Positions 42,138-56,296 of a stretch of 64,000 nt of DNA are shown in pieces. The position numbers and the translations under genes were made by a program. The notes below the pieces were generated by a model. The model was not told the origin of the DNA. It did no database searches and worked only from the letters and a program-made list of their open reading frames with translations. Position 1 is the stretch's first letter. Each line of letters begins with the position of its first letter. The DNA is taken from assembly GCF_000003815.2 (NCBI RefSeq), contig NC_049988.1, positions 7,040,702 to 7,104,701 of the forward strand, in the 5' to 3' direction. This stretch comes from Branchiostoma floridae (lineage: Eukaryota > Chordata > Leptocardii > Amphioxiformes > Branchiostomatidae).

Positions 42138-45100
42138 AATGTCTTACGTATCTGTATGTATGTGCAATTGTATTCAGGCACACCTAAAAGTAGTTTTCTC
42201 GGGATTCTACTGGAAAAATCTAGATGGGACCAGTTACTCAGCACAAGGTCTACGTCGGTGAAAGTGGTACCATTCAGCGTAATGTGTAACAACGTTTACA
42301 CAAGCCGATCTTCAAACAAATGGGGATCGTTTTTTTTTCAACAAGTCAATTCATTATTGATTGCGATGCACAGTAGAGGTGACTTCAGCAATTTTCTAAG
42401 AGGCAGAACGTTAGAAAAGTGAAAATCCTGAAACGCTATTTCCTTGAACTCAAGAGACAAATTTGTCAGGGCTCTCTGCAGCACAGTCCATCAAATGTAC
42501 CAGCTTTCTTTCGAGCCAGATCAGGCCTTTCAAATAACAAAATCGACAGGAATGCTAACTTTGACCGAAAGTTACGTGCAGGAAACCCGGTAGATGTGAC
42601 GTCATCATCGGGTGACTCCTATCGACTCGACCTTCGCATAGTTACATGTACGTCATGGTCGGTCTTTGTACATTTGAACTTCAGAAAGTTTGACTAGTGA
42701 ACATTACCCTGTCATACAGGTTCCTACGCCGTACGATAGGTTTCGACATACGTCGTACAACAGGTTACGACAGCAATTTCGAACATTCTTAGGATAGTTG
42801 TGGATGATTCGTAAAATAAACCTAGTTGCCTTCTGAAGGGAAACGTTGCTTATAGTTGATCCTTGTCGCTAAAATATTACGACAAAAAAAGTACGATCTA
42901 CTTATCTGTACCAGAATGACTTTCTTAACAATACTGGAACTTGAGACATAAAATTCATATGTAAACCCCCCAGTGTCAAGGACAAGTTCTTCGGTATGAC
43001 GTAGAACACTATTTCTAGTTTGCAATTGTAACGTAACGTCGCTAGAGGTCCTTCCTAGCCGAACCTACTGACCCGCCTTTTTATATACAGACGTGTTACA
43101 CACCATTTAACCATTGGTCCCAGGTTGACCACAAAGGCAACGAGAATGATACGTCCTGAAAGCGAGTGGGAAAAATAAGCAATTAGCATTATGTTAGGTG
43201 ACTGACATGTGCTACAAAGATTCACGCACGCTCAAGTGCGTTAAGGCCAGTGATCATCCTAAATGCACTGTGAATGTAACACTAGTGAGGAACTTGCGTC
43301 CCCTGGCGCTTTTCATCAGAACTGATAACACACTCAATTGTTCATATACCTTATACTCTTGGGAGGCGCGGTCTGAAGGAATGACTATGCAACATTAGTG
43401 TGTTAACATATAATAATTATAACAGGAAACTGTTATCAATAGCTAATCTTCCACATGTCTGTCAAAATATTCATGTTTCTAAATAGCATTACACTGTCAC
43501 ACAAATATGCAATATAGTTTAACGATACAAAATATCACGTACACATGTAATCGTCTTGTATCGTACTGGATAATGTTAAAACCGCAGCTATATAAACATG
43601 TCATAACGGAGTCCATGGACAATGTCCAAACCACAACCTACTTGGCACAATCTTAAACATTTCAACAAAGAAGGCACAAGATCAACACTCCATGGTCAAC
43701 ACTTCTTACGTAACTCCATGATGGAACGTTAGCCAATGATTCACTTGGCATGGGAAAAATAAACTATCAAGGCTTATTTCTCAAACAGTGTATCACGCAC
43801 TTGCTGTACTACATTGCCATGGACCGATATGACCTAGTTTTGAAGGAATTCTAAACAGTGTGCATCGCCACGAGGCTTGGCAAGCACTGCGATACAAAAA
43901 CCTGACCTAGTAGGTCTTGTTGGCTATATGGTACCGTTTGGAGCCTATAACTCAAACGTCGAGAAACGTATGAGAGTATACAGCTGGGTTATTAACGCTG
44001 CTTCTGACTATCACAACTGTGGCATTGTCTGGCAACGGTAAACCTATTTTGAACAGCATTGGCTTACAGCGACACAATTGGACACCCATCCCTTGGTAGA
44101 GACGGGGGGCGCCATACACTTATTGCTCACCGAGTCACGTGTTCTATCCCACAAAGTGATGTCAACGTGGAGGACTATTCATTCATTGACAAAGTCTGTT
44201 GCTGTTCAGTCAATAACTTGTCATCTTACCATTGTGTTGGAAATTATAGTTTGAAACTTCTTTACAACAATTGGACAATTAGGAATGCAGTACTGGACAT
44301 CAACATCTTTCCTCTCTAGGGTCAACATGTGCACCTTGAACGAAAGAGCGGGACAGGAACTGGACATTCTCCACCACTGCTGACAATGCCTTTGCTGTGT
44401 ATACTAATTGATGATTTTACAGGCGTCACATCTAAGATCTCATTTCTGACCAAGCACGTGGCTGGGAGGTCAATTAACATCTGTAGAAAGAAGAAAACAG
44501 GAACAAAAGTGTTGTTCAGGACAGGAAAAAAATTGTCATTATCATTAAACATACTCAAAGCGCAGTGTACACTTGTGGTCGTATGAACGTTATTTTACCT
44601 GCTACAAAATCATCGCGTATTGCAATAAATGTGAAAATGCTACAAGTATCTAAATTGGAAGAAAAGATTACTGTTGAACTATACCTTAGAGCTGAATCAA
44701 AAATGGCAAAGCTAATCTAAAAGTTTCACCTCCAAACGATAACAACGTTGACAGAGCTGCATAGCCACCTGCACGTATATTAGAGCTGGCAAGTATCTAT
44801 CACTACTCCTGACGTCATACACGCCTTTTGTTTGTGCCCCAGTTTACACACATCTTTCGCTCCCATGGCTGCGAATCCAGTCAATTCAAATTAGAACGCA
44901 TCTGCACCTCTGCCGCTATCGTCGGAGGTAAGTAAGGGTGTTGACTGGACTATGGTAACATCCACCGGACATGTATACAATGGACCACCATGTTAGATTT
45001 TGTTAAATAGCATCCTAATCATCAATGGGAGGTATATATATTTTGATAACCGTTCTGACATGACAAGAGGCCAAGGTTTTTCATCATTGCAGTCCATAGT

Positions 45101-45690
45101 AATTAAACACAGGATTTCCTTACTACCAATTCGGTATATTTTAGAGACCAAAATGTAACATAATCTTACATTCTTCAAAGAGTATTTCAAACAATTTGAT
45201 AATGGGAAGACACTGATATTAAATATTGATTAGGCAGTCTAATAACAGACGTGGCAGCTATAAAATTGTATCTTGGTTACACCATATGTTGCTCCTGATC
45301 TAAGTATTTCATAAAGCATGTTAAGTCAATATTTTAAGGCAGCATACCACTACGAAAATGTAGCTTGGGTTCAGTGATTCTTTCGTTCTAACGAATCATC
45401 TAAATGCACTAACGATTGAATGATGAACAAAGCATCATAACTACGCAGTATTTTGTTGCGAATTGTCGATAACATCTTAAAAAACAGAGATCATATTGTA
45501 TTATTTGTAGTGGTAAATGAACATGATGATGTAAGTGGCACTATTCTGTTGTTACACCTGTTTTTGTGAAGTTCAACGCATTGCATTGACATCACTCGAA
45601 TGGTCGAAGAAAATGGAGAAGTTGGCCACAAGGTCGCTTAGGAGATGTGGTCTACTTTAACACTTGTTGTAGTCCCAACATCATAGAGAC
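42138..45690. other. Intergenic DNA, GDF8/11 to activin-like gene (part 1)
   Basis: No gene or delimitable element recognised. Open frames are short and without domains. The DNA is AT-rich and looks single-copy. Confidence 0.5.
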
Positions 45691-45699
45691 ACAAATTTA

Positions 45700-47608
45700 A
45701 ACCAAAAGGCGTAGACACGTGCGTCAGTGTGGAAACATTGAAACAACGACAATCCATCGGGGTCAGACAGAATGTCACCTTCAAGCAAGTGGCCCCCCGG
45801 AGGTCGTTTTTACAGGTAAATGTATAGTGACTTAACGAAGTGCTTTTATGACGTCAAGATAGCCGAAAACAGGCAATGGATGTGAGGAGAGCCACGTGCT
45901 TGAAATTCACACTAGGCTAGATTCATGATCTACATTCCTTTGGCGTATGCATCAGAACTTCTGCCTCTAAGGAATTTAGATTGAGAACTATACGCTTAAC
46001 AATTTACACCCACTCCATGATGACATCCCATTGCAAACTTGAAAAGAACAAGAGAGCAACGAAGTTAAGAGGCGTAACGTACATTTCCGACAGCAGGACT
46101 CAACCACATTCCGTTGGAACAATAGGCCGTTAACAGTCAAAGAAACAAACGACGTCGAGAGTGCTCAATATAAGTTTTAAAAAAACAATTGGGGAAATGG
46201 TAAGAAATATTCATATCAAAAAGCGCTAAACATGTTAGGAGACAGGATCTTCTGTTAGTTATAGACATAGGTACGTTAATGCTAAGCTACGGGAAATAAG
46301 GACAAGTATAGTAAGTAGAGTAGAACAACGTCAACTAGCCGGAAAGAAGAACAAAGGATGACGTACGGAAAGAAACATTCTGAAGTCCTAGGAAGGTATT
46401 TAAAGAGCTTGAAGTCTCTATTTTAGGTCACTCGAGTAATGCCTAAATCAAACAACATTCCTTGGCGATTCATAAGATACAGGTTTAATTTCAATGTGAC
46501 GTATGACCGAGGAAGCTGGCTCTATTATCTAAGATTGGTAGCCTTAACTTCATAAAAGCACCATCCAAAATACATAGACACCTGCGTCAGGGTACTTTTA
46601 CATCAAAACAACGACAATCCGTCTGGATGACAGAATGTCGCCTTCAAGCAAGTGACCTGTTACCCAGGGAATTCGTTTCTGAAGGTAATGGTATGGTGAC
46701 TTTACAAGTGTTTCTCGTGACGTCAAGATCGCCGAAAATATGCGATGAAGGTGTGGAGAGCCACGCGCTTGAAACTCACACTGGGCTTAGATGTCATGTC
46801 CTACATTCCTATGGTGTAAGCAATAGTACTTTTGATGCCTACCTCAAAGGAATTTAGATTGAGAACTAAACAAGTTACACCCATTCAACCATTACATTTC
46901 TACAGGTGTTGATATATACGAAGGCTGTACAAACACTAACAAAAATGCACTACTAATTGGGGATATAAGTAGGAAAGTCGAAGCTAAGGAAAACAATGTC
47001 CCCATAACCACAAAATTCCTAACTTGGAATGACATGGTTCTTATCCATTGATCCAAGTGACGGGATTGACGTCAACGTGGCAAACTGGATTGAAAAGAGC
47101 AACAGTGCAACTTAAGTGGCGCAACGTACATTGTCGACAGCAGGACTCTAACCACATTCCGTTGGAACAATAGGATGTCAACAGACAAAACAATATACAA
47201 CATCGAGAGTGTTGATATTAATATTAGTAAAAAAGGAAGATGAACAAGCATTCGGGTAAACGCTTTTTAGCAATCTGTATATCAAACACTTCTGTAACCT
47301 TTTAAAGACTTTGCTTTGATGGGTACACATTTGACACAGGATCTTCTGTTAAGTACGATAATGCTAAGCAATGGAAAGTAATCATAACGGCAAGTACAGT
47401 AAATACAATGTCAACTAGTGTACTACTCTGAGACAAGAACAAAAATGACGTATGAAAAGAACCATTCTGGAGTCCTAAGAAGGTATTTAAAGAGCTTGAA
47501 GCCTCTATCTTAGTTCACTTGAATAATGCCTAAATCAAACAACATTCCTTTGTGATTCATAAGGTGCGTATTTCATGTCAATGTGACGGATGTCTCGGAA
47601 AGCTTGCC
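45700..47608 (+). repeat. Large diverged tandem duplication
   Basis: Copy A (about 45700-46537) and copy B (about 46563-47608) run in the same order and orientation. Shared blocks include GACAGAATGTC...CCTTCAAGCAAGTG (offset 863), GGAATTTAGATTGAGAACTA, CCACATTCCGTTGGAACAAT, and TAAATCAAACAACATTCCTT. The offset grows to about 1087 near the end, so copy B has about 220 bp of extra sequence, mostly around 46900-47050. Non-coding by inspection. Confidence 0.85.
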
Positions 47609-50600
47609 ATGAAGGTCGTGAAAATTCCATCAACGCGTTTTACATAAGTCTAATGTTAGAAGTACGTAATTATTTTCCTAGGAAACTTATAAGTCAGTTA
47701 ATTGTATAACTAATTGGTAGAATTGTGCAAATGCTCAATCAATCATGTTCTGAAAGAATACGGACAAGGGCAAATTCAGTGGTTTTATTTCCGTCCAGTT
47801 CATCAGAGTTCAACTTGTATGTACACTATCCAAATAGGTACATGAAATCTGTTGACTTACAGAGGCGCTGCGCTATCGTACAAGCTAAATACCGTATAAT
47901 ACCAGATAATACACAGGTAGGACTAAAATCACTTAAAATACAATTTTCAATAAAGTTAAGATGACTCATACATTATAACATCTGCTATACAGTACAGCTC
48001 TTTGAGTAGAGTTTCAGTGCACGGGGCATGAAAGACTGGGCGTGCCTATTCGTTCTACTATTGTACCTTTCTTTATTGTTGGCCATTGGGGTAAAATATC
48101 ATGGTATGGTCGTTTATTTTTTGTCATTTTCTTTCTGTATCTCTACCATCCGTCATTATTATTTCCTGAATTTAGATCGCATTCTCCTGTATTTGTCCTT
48201 TATTTGTTTCCGTGCTATACCGTTAGTGTAATACTATTTTGGAATGTAATAAAACGAATGATTAAAATATCAGTCAATAAGTTGTCTCATTGTCGTATTT
48301 ATCATTATATGGCCTTTATCCTGTATCACGGTTACTGTAATGTTGGATAAAAGCAAAGTGGCCTCTGCTATATACACTATGTAATGTACTGTCCCAAAGG
48401 ACATAGTAAAAGATCGATTGAACACCTTAGTCAGTCATTACGGAGACACACATAGTCATGCTCTATTATCCTCCACTATCTCTGGAGAATACGTAACGGA
48501 AGTCCCTTTATTGTGGTGTAGACATCAGCCGCGTGAGGTGTCTGTCCAAGGAGGAAGGTACGCTGAAAGTAAGGTAAAGGTCGTTCCCATCGCGTGCCGG
48601 GAGTCTATGTAAGGTATAAAAGGAAACCTGTGAATGGTTTATTTTGTGGACATTTGTTGGCAGGTAAAATTGGCCAAAAATTGCAGCAAACATATGTGCA
48701 CATTGGCTGTCATCAATTGTGAAAGATTTCAGAAATTTGATGATGAAAATAAAAGATCGGTCTATTTTGTCCCGCAGGGATATGACTGTTTATTTTCTGA
48801 CTGTCCCAAATATGATAATGATATGAGCCTAATACATTACATACATATACTGTCATCGTATATAACGGAATCTATCTCAAAGGGTATGATAAACCCTGCC
48901 TACAGGGCAGTACATATTAAGACCCAAGTGTTAAGAAATGTACCCTATAAAATTTCAACGAAGACTCATTGCACATGTACATGTGTATATAGTCCTATCC
49001 CATTCTTCTAAGCCTCTTCTGCAGTATTTACGTTTCATTGAATTGCTGTTATATAAAAGACGTTGCCATACGTTATATATTATACTATTTCTTGAATTGT
49101 GTATCTAATGTGTGGTGAATCCCCCTGCCTTCACCAGGTATGCAAAGTCAAGAACAGAATGACAAAAGCTGTAGACGACTTGTCTGTTCTCATGGTGACA
49201 GGCTACAGGGTGATACATCTTGTGTGTGTGAGCCTGCAGGAAATCGTTTCCACATGGTTTATAGCTGTACGCAACTCGCTGGAGACACGCCAGAAGAATG
49301 GCTTTTAGATTTCCTAAGCCACCGGCACAGAGCCAGAAGTGTCCTGGCACCAGAATGTCTCAGCTGGTAGGGGGGAAACCGATGCCCTTGCGTGATGAAC
49401 AATGGCATGATCGATGTAAACGTCACCTCTTCCGGGCTGAGATCATCGAAGATCTCTATTTTCCTAGTGGCATGCCAGATGCCTGACACTCCACCACTGG
49501 GGGATCACATTAGGCCGTACTGACTCCATCATTTGTTTCCCAGTGGCTAAGCTAGCAAGATTCATAGTTCGCACGGGCGATTAGGTGAAGGTAAGGTTGT
49601 ATGGAATCGCGAAAGCGATAAATAGAATGAAGACCTTTCTTGCGCATTTAGCCAAACAGGTCACAACAAAACATTTTGAACAGATGAATTTAACAGAAAC
49701 AGAACAGATTTAACTATCATCAGATAAATTCAAATTGATCTCGCTTTTCAGTTATATATAGCAGAGATAAAAGCGTAGATATGTTTTACAACGGATGGTT
49801 TGTCTAGTTGTGTTAGGAATATGAATTTGTATATAGTGCTTGAGCGTATAAAATAGGGAATTAGCTTTAGTACAAGCCTATACAGTTCATTTACTTCTAA
49901 ACTATATAATCAACATTCTATTACAAAATGGTATTCGTTATCTATTACATTCAAATTACAATATTTCAATAATCTTTGTTCCAGAGGGATACGGCTATAC
50001 CTTCCGGTTTCAATATGCAGTATGAATGAGCGTTTTATTAAGGAAGGATTGAATATCACTTTTGTGAATCAATGAGTGGTATTATCGCAGTTTTGCCTAA
50101 AAAGAGAATATTTCTAAAAACATGGAATCGTATATCTCACGTATTTCTATTCAAATCTATATATATTTTTGATTGATGTCTAACTCTGAACGACAACTAA
50201 AAAGGACAGCCCACCAAATAAACTTATTAGCATATTCATAACACATACATATCTTGCGTAATCACGCTTGGCATCTTAAAGACATAATATTTCTCACCTT
50301 GAAAAGGTCACGAAATTTAAGACAGTTCTGCGTTGTACACTATTGCAAATGTGATGAGCTTTTACCTTGTGATTCCATATCGAATGAACTTTTATGAATT
50401 AACAAGGTTACGCGTAGCACGTGTACACTTTGTCCATGGACCAACAGATTGTTTCGGGACGTGAACCGTCTTGCTCTTTGACTGTACATAGACACCGTGT
50501 CATCATATTCGTAAACGGTCTTTCCTTATAAACAAAATTTTATTGAATGACGTTCTTTTTGGGATAAACACGTTATTGACACTGTGATATCAAGACTTAT

Positions 50601-51030
50601 CATGTGTTTGACTATAACAACGGGTCGATGCCTTCGGTCAATGTCGACTTCCTTGCTTCAACCTTATCAGTTGCCATGAAATACCAGTTTGAACTAGACA
50701 AAATTAGAGTCATGATTTCGACGACGCAAACTCTCTTCACAGTCTACGAAGGCAGTAATTAAAAGTATATTCTACATAACTTAAACACATTACAGCATTA
50801 TGAAGAATGCTGGTCATGGTACAAGCCATACTTAGACATGACAAGAAACAATGTTTATACTTAATTGTTTACATAGTAATAAGAATTTCATTTTCTACAA
50901 ATTGCTAGGCTATAAAGCCTGGTTAGGTCATAAACACCACAAGACGCGACGAAATAAAAAGGTTGCAGCGCGATCGCCGTCTAGGGACAACTACCGCACA
51001 TATTTTGATCCTCTGTGTATTGATAGTATA
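47609..51030. other. Intergenic DNA, GDF8/11 to activin-like gene (part 2)
   Basis: No gene recognised. Frames at 48042-48350 and 48634-49011 are AT-rich and low in information. A more GC-balanced block at about 49127-49490 has overlapping open frames on both strands, but none shows a known domain. Confidence 0.5.
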
Positions 51031-51180
51031 CAGTGGAACCCAGTTAATTGCACATCGGATTAACGCACACTTCTGTTAACTGCACGGAATCACAAAATCC
51101 CAAACTGGTGCGGTCCAGCTAGATAACTTCGCATAATTGCACCAGCCGGATAATTGCACCAAATTCGCTGGCAAATAGGC
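51031..51180. mobile_element. pogo/Tigger-like MITE fragment
   Basis: CAGTGGAACCCAGTTAATTG directly after a TA dinucleotide resembles pogo-type ends, followed by repeated TAATTGCACC motifs. No matching right end was found, so the extent is approximate. Confidence 0.4.
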
Positions 51181-51733
51181 CATTCATACATAAATCCGCC
51201 ACAATGCATGGGGGTATAGGGTCTTAACTTTAATGCTGTATTCTCTCTTTTATCCTACGTCTACGCAAACGTCTACGCAATGAAACTGGAAGACATTACA
51301 CAGTTGTATCATATCGAAAGGACTGAGTCTTAAGACCACAGAGACTAGAGAACAGGACCGTGGGACATGGAGATACTTAACGGAGAGGAGCAAGGGGACA
51401 GTCTCTTGCCTACGCTCCTAGGCTGGTGGGCAGGCAGGAAAGGTTAAAAGATTGGCAGATAACTAACTGAAGTGCTCAAATCGAGATCGTCTTCTCAGAA
51501 GCCACACCGTGAAAGGTCGCAGTGACAAGCTTCTTGATCGTTCTATACCCAGTCGTCTTAAGGGCAAATGATGAAACCTTGAACCAATCTTGAAGACACT
51601 TGACATACCACTGCAGATAATAGCAGCATAGACACAGAACGAGGGCATGTTTTTCTCAAGTATGGCATGGCATAAGAAGGTCATCCAGAACTTTGTCTTT
51701 TTTAGGTTTCCAAAAGCCACTCTCTTTAATTCA

Positions 51734-52059
51734 AAGGGCTCGAAATACCTTTTTTCTGCATTGAAAATTACCTGCACCAGACAAATTGTACCTGTACCGC
51801 TCTGAATTTAGAAAGTATGGATTATACTAAAATTGTTGAGGAACCATTGCTATTGTGTTTTTTTTTTTATACTTAGAAGGTGGTAACAGTCAATGTAGCT
51901 AATAACAATCCTACATATATACCTACATTATAGGACATTTATGTAGAAACCAAGTACATGCACCGGTGCAAGTTAGGTGCAGGTAGACACCAGAAATACC
52001 GGCACAGCTCCAATTTTACCTGCACTAAGCTGCATATGCAGGTGGTATTTCGAGCCCTG
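51734..52059. mobile_element. CAGGGCTCGAAATAC-ended element, copy 2
   Basis: Ends AAGGGCTCGAAATACC and GGTATTTCGAGCCCTG are inverted. The interior shares TACCTGCACCAGACAAATT and CTCTGAATTT with the copy at 7929-8415, but this copy is shorter. The target duplication is not clean (AATTC against AAATTTC). Confidence 0.75.
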
Positions 52060-52285
52060 AAATTTCAGAAAACTATCAGTGACGGATTGCTAGTAATCGT
52101 GTCCCATGAATTAGCATTACTTAATTAATTGACCTGTCTTTTTAAACTTTGATATGTTGCACGCACGTTTTCTACAGTGCCTAATTAATGTGTGCACCTT
52201 TAACCTTTGCTGTCAATGTTGTTACAGTGTACAATGTGCCTATGAAATCCATGGCTATGAGACGTAATTACGTCATGCTGTGTTT

Positions 52286-52627
52286 TTGAACTCGAAAAAG
52301 TACACGTTCAACTGTATGTCTCAAAGATAGCAACGAAACATTGCGCAGAGAAAAAACATGACGTTGTTTAGGGAGGTCGTGATGACCGACTTATTATAAC
52401 CTTCATAGATTGCATACAACACATCAAGAACATCAATGTAAGACATGTATGATTTTTCGACTCGAAAAAGTACACGTTCAACTGTATGTCTCAAAGATAG
52501 CAACGAATCATTGCGTAGAGAAAGAACATGACGTTGGTTAGGGAGGTCGTGATGACCGACTTGTTATGACATTCCATAGATTGCATACAACACATCAAGA
52601 ACATCAATGTGAGAGGTATGTATGGTT
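52286..52627 (+). repeat. 170-bp tandem duplication
   Basis: CTCGAAAAAGTACACGTTCA occurs at 52291 and 52461. The two units stay highly similar through ACATCAAGAACATCAATGT. Recent, by the low divergence. Confidence 0.92.
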
Positions 52628-52914
52628 TATAACATTAAACAAGGGACGTAAAGAGTGAAGTAAAGAACCTAGATAAAAACAATGGTCCGGCAACAAAATA
52701 AGCGCCAAAGTAAACTACTACAGTGCTAGTGTTTTAAACAGGTCAACGATGTCCTTAATTTGAGTGACTCCAATTTTTGTGTTGCAAATTACATTTCAAC
52801 CATTTCAAGGATGTCCTCTATAGTTGTATGTCATGTCAGCATCAATGTTGTCTACAACGTTGAAAAAAATGGCATCACTATCACCCAAATATCTTGCTGT
52901 TTCGTTTACAGTGT

Positions 52915-53240
52915 CTGAGAAGTATGGAATCATGACGCAAACTCAACAGCATTGAGAGAAAAAATGGTAACATTTTTTTATCACTGCATTTCGTTATCAG
53001 GTCAGACAGACCTAGAAAGTATGAAATCATGACGCAAACGTATCAGTATTGGAAGAATTTTGGAAACAAATCTGCCCACTATCTTCCGTTATCAATTAGA
53101 GGGTCAGGTAGACCTAGATTATGAGAGCTATGACGAAAACTAAGCAGCATTGGAAGAAAAATTGGTAACATTTTCGCCCACTATCTTCCGTTATCAATTC
53201 GATGGTCAGATGGACCTGGATTGTGGAAGGCTTATGACGA
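52915..53240 (+). repeat. ~100-bp tandem repeat, three-plus copies
   Basis: Blocks AGTATGGAATCATGACGCAA and ATCTTCCGTTATCAATTAGA, then GGTCAGACAGACCTAG, recur with period about 97-103 bp from near 52915, 53018, 53120 and 53222. Diverged. Confidence 0.75.
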
Positions 53241-56200
53241 AGGGTGGATGATCATGAACTGTGCTATCGTGACGAGCACCATGTATTATCCAATGCCATG
53301 TACAGAGCATGCCTGAACCACAGGCTTTATAAACGGCAGCTAGCACCCCAGGTACAGAACAAAGCTTCAAGAAGACTCGCCGAAGCATCAAGCATCTACT
53401 CCGTTCCAAAAGTGCTACATCTCAGATCTTTTATTTACTTTGACAAACGTTGAAGTTGCGAAGACATCGTAGCAGTTTCTCGCCTCCTGTCTGCGAGCAT
53501 ACTCAGCGAACAAGAAGTCAGCAAAAGAACAGGTATGTTGCATTTATTTACATTTTTCTTACATTTATTGAATTGACGCATGGCCTCTTATTACTTCGCC
53601 TAGTTATGTTTTGATAATATTACATTACATATACTTTGAAAATAATAGTGAAGACCATTGGACTCGTGTGTAAGATGCTTCGTTGTACGAATTCGGAAAA
53701 TATGTTACATAGAGGTAGGTTTTTAGTCAAAATATTACATGGTGAATATAACATTTCATACGTGTAGCGCGTGTGTGATTTGGAATTTACAAACTTGGCA
53801 CGTGCACAAGTATTACCACAATCGCCGATACATAGCAATGGTACGATGAAACCTCTGATTGAACGTTATATTTAATCCATAATTTATTTTTCTGCTCTGC
53901 GATATGTGCTGTACTAGGACAAATAATTCAGATTTTTCATATATCAATATACAAATAAACCCGACCTACTTGGTATGCGGTTATAGGTTATGATTGAACC
54001 ATTTTGAGAACCCATAATCGAAAGGACATCAGAGTCGGAATGTAATCAATGTCAATGTCGAACGGGGTAGAGAAGATACCATAGAGCAAGCTGGGATGAG
54101 ATTGCGAGAACCTTATAATACAGCAACTCCGATCCTAGTATATATGAAACAGATACAGATTCACTCCTCGAAAACAGTTTTAGTCAGAACTTAAAGATAA
54201 CTCCATACTTAAAGCCCTAGGGCCTTATCGAGAAAGGCTAAAAGCGACCGTAGTTGCACAAGCCCCTTAACTACAAGAATATAGTAATATAGCCCTGGAT
54301 GTATAATAAAGTTGTCCATGTTATTTACTTCTGTGCAATGCTGACATATACTCTAAAACCTGTTCAAAGTGACCACTCAAATCAAGCGACTTATATAGTT
54401 GTAACAGACAGGAGGTTGCTATAGACATATTTTTTGGTGCTGTGAAATAGTAAAAAAGGTTGTCACATTGGCAAGGTGGTCCTTCTGCAAAGGTGGCTAC
54501 TAGATCAGGTCAGATTGTGTAAGACTACAAACGAATGTTCATTTTGTAACACAATGAAAAAAACAACAACAATGGCAACTTTGTTCAGGAGAAGTATGAT
54601 TAGAACTTCACGAAAATCAATGGTTTTGAACAAAAAAGTTTCTCAAAACCATCAACAGGAAGCGGAGGTCAACGGCTTACGTGATTAAGAATGAACGGCT
54701 CAAAGGCATATTATTTTCTTTGGAGATTGAAACCACATAAACAGGTGAAAGATCGAGTTCTGAGTGACACAATATCGGCTGCTTTGTGAAAAATCAAACA
54801 TGTGCAAAAGTACAATAGACTCTTGTCCTATGGTTAACCATGCAGAAAAGACCTATTGTAATTTGGTAGGTAAGCATAGTTCCGCTACATAAAAAAGTGT
54901 GTACCCCAAGTTTGAAATTTAACAGGAAGCAAGTATTAGCAACTTCTGAAGCACTTGATCTTAGAAAATCATATTTCTACAAATGAGCCTGCACAGAACA
55001 AGGCACATGTGCTTAGTAATTACTTCCGTTTCAAAAATCCGGATTGACATCAGAGAGTTTAGAAGGGTCCCCTATGTAACTAAAAGATCATTCTCCAACA
55101 ACTCAAGTTTTCTACTCTCTTCTTGAGCATAGAACAGGAAGAAGACAAATGTATGGGTTATTCGGAAGGTCCTTTTGGTCAATGTTCTGTAGGGTGAAAA
55201 TGTAAACATTACGGAGACTCAGTCATCAATTGTATCCAGTGCTTCATCGCTCAATGTCAACGTCACACCAGCTGCATGGCTATTTGATTTAGTGCATTAG
55301 CAGGTGCTGTCTAGATCATTACTGCACTACAAGCTAGTACAAGTGTAACGCAGCTTAAATCTCACAGTCAACATCAAAGTAGACTACATGTCTTACGTTA
55401 CTCTATGAGTCATCGGGATTTAATTGGTTGGTCGTTTTGTAGTCCTAATTCCTATTTCCGGTGACGGAAAATGAGATTATTGCAGGATAGATGTAGTGTA
55501 CGACGAGCGAAAGTCTAGATACTCAAATTAATGTGTCGTAAAGACGTCGTATTTGATTCTGAACTTAGACGTGTACGTGTTTACCAAGGCTAATGTTTAG
55601 TGTGAGTCGATCCACAACAGTGACAAGTAAATCGGCTGAAAAAGGTTGAAGGGTTGACTTACGGAGGAGGGTAAGGGCCTCTACACATCTACAATTGACT
55701 TTGACCGTTAAGGCTATCTTTTTCTTTTGTCGGTACTGCTTGTACAAGGTAAGTTGACACATTCCGCGGTAGAAACCCCACCATGCATGAAGGTCTCAGC
55801 GGCAAAACAAAAGAAGCTAATATTACGTGTAAAATATGCACACGATGAGAACACACTCTCGTGGCGCACCTAGCGTACCAGAGACAAAACCAATACACGT
55901 CCAGCCAACCATCTCAGTTACACACTTTTGGTTGTGAATGCGCCAATTCCAAACGGAGACGCTCGCGGGCATGGTTCACCAATGATTGCACCTTCGGCCG
56001 ATGATTGACAGGTGGACGGGATGGTGGGGGGGACCCCCTGCGGTTTATACGGGGAGGTTTCAGCCATCCTAGGCTTCCATGGGGTAATGTTGTCCATCTA
56101 CCCAATAGGAAGAACACTTTTGTTGGTCTTGGTGTCCTAACTTGGAGTCACTTAAGGGAATCGGGTATCCGTGTGCATCATATTAAGGGTCTCTACGGTT

Positions 56201-56288
56201 AAGCCTCCCTGACGTTTTGAGGCACGACGTAAATTGGGTGTTTTACATTTGCTACAGAAAAACGATATACGCAGGTGGACAGGTAAAT
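53241..56288. other. Intergenic DNA upstream of the activin-like gene
   Basis: No coding exon recognised. A GC-balanced block ending AAAAGAACAG|GTATGTT at 53532 could be a non-coding first exon with a donor, but this is speculation. A G-rich, promoter-like block lies at about 55990-56110. Confidence 0.4.
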
Positions 56289-56296
56289 TATAAAAA
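56289..56296 (+). promoter_or_regulatory. Possible TATA box of the activin-like gene
   Basis: TATAAAAA lies 495 bp before the chosen ATG, which would give a 5' UTR of about 460 bases. It is the only clear TATA-like motif in the last 500 bp before the start. Weak evidence. Confidence 0.25.

Noticed and set aside
42156-42697. Two short plus-strand frames after the MULE
   Set aside because: They start within the element end or just beyond, show no domain, and have no splice-site support.
48042-49011. Open frames of 102 and 125 codons
   Set aside because: AT-rich, hydrophobic or low-information sequence without known motifs and with overlapping frames; no exon-like context.
49099-49490. GC-balanced block with overlapping frames on both strands
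   Set aside because: It suggests possible coding, but neither strand gives a recognisable protein, and no consistent splice sites were seen.
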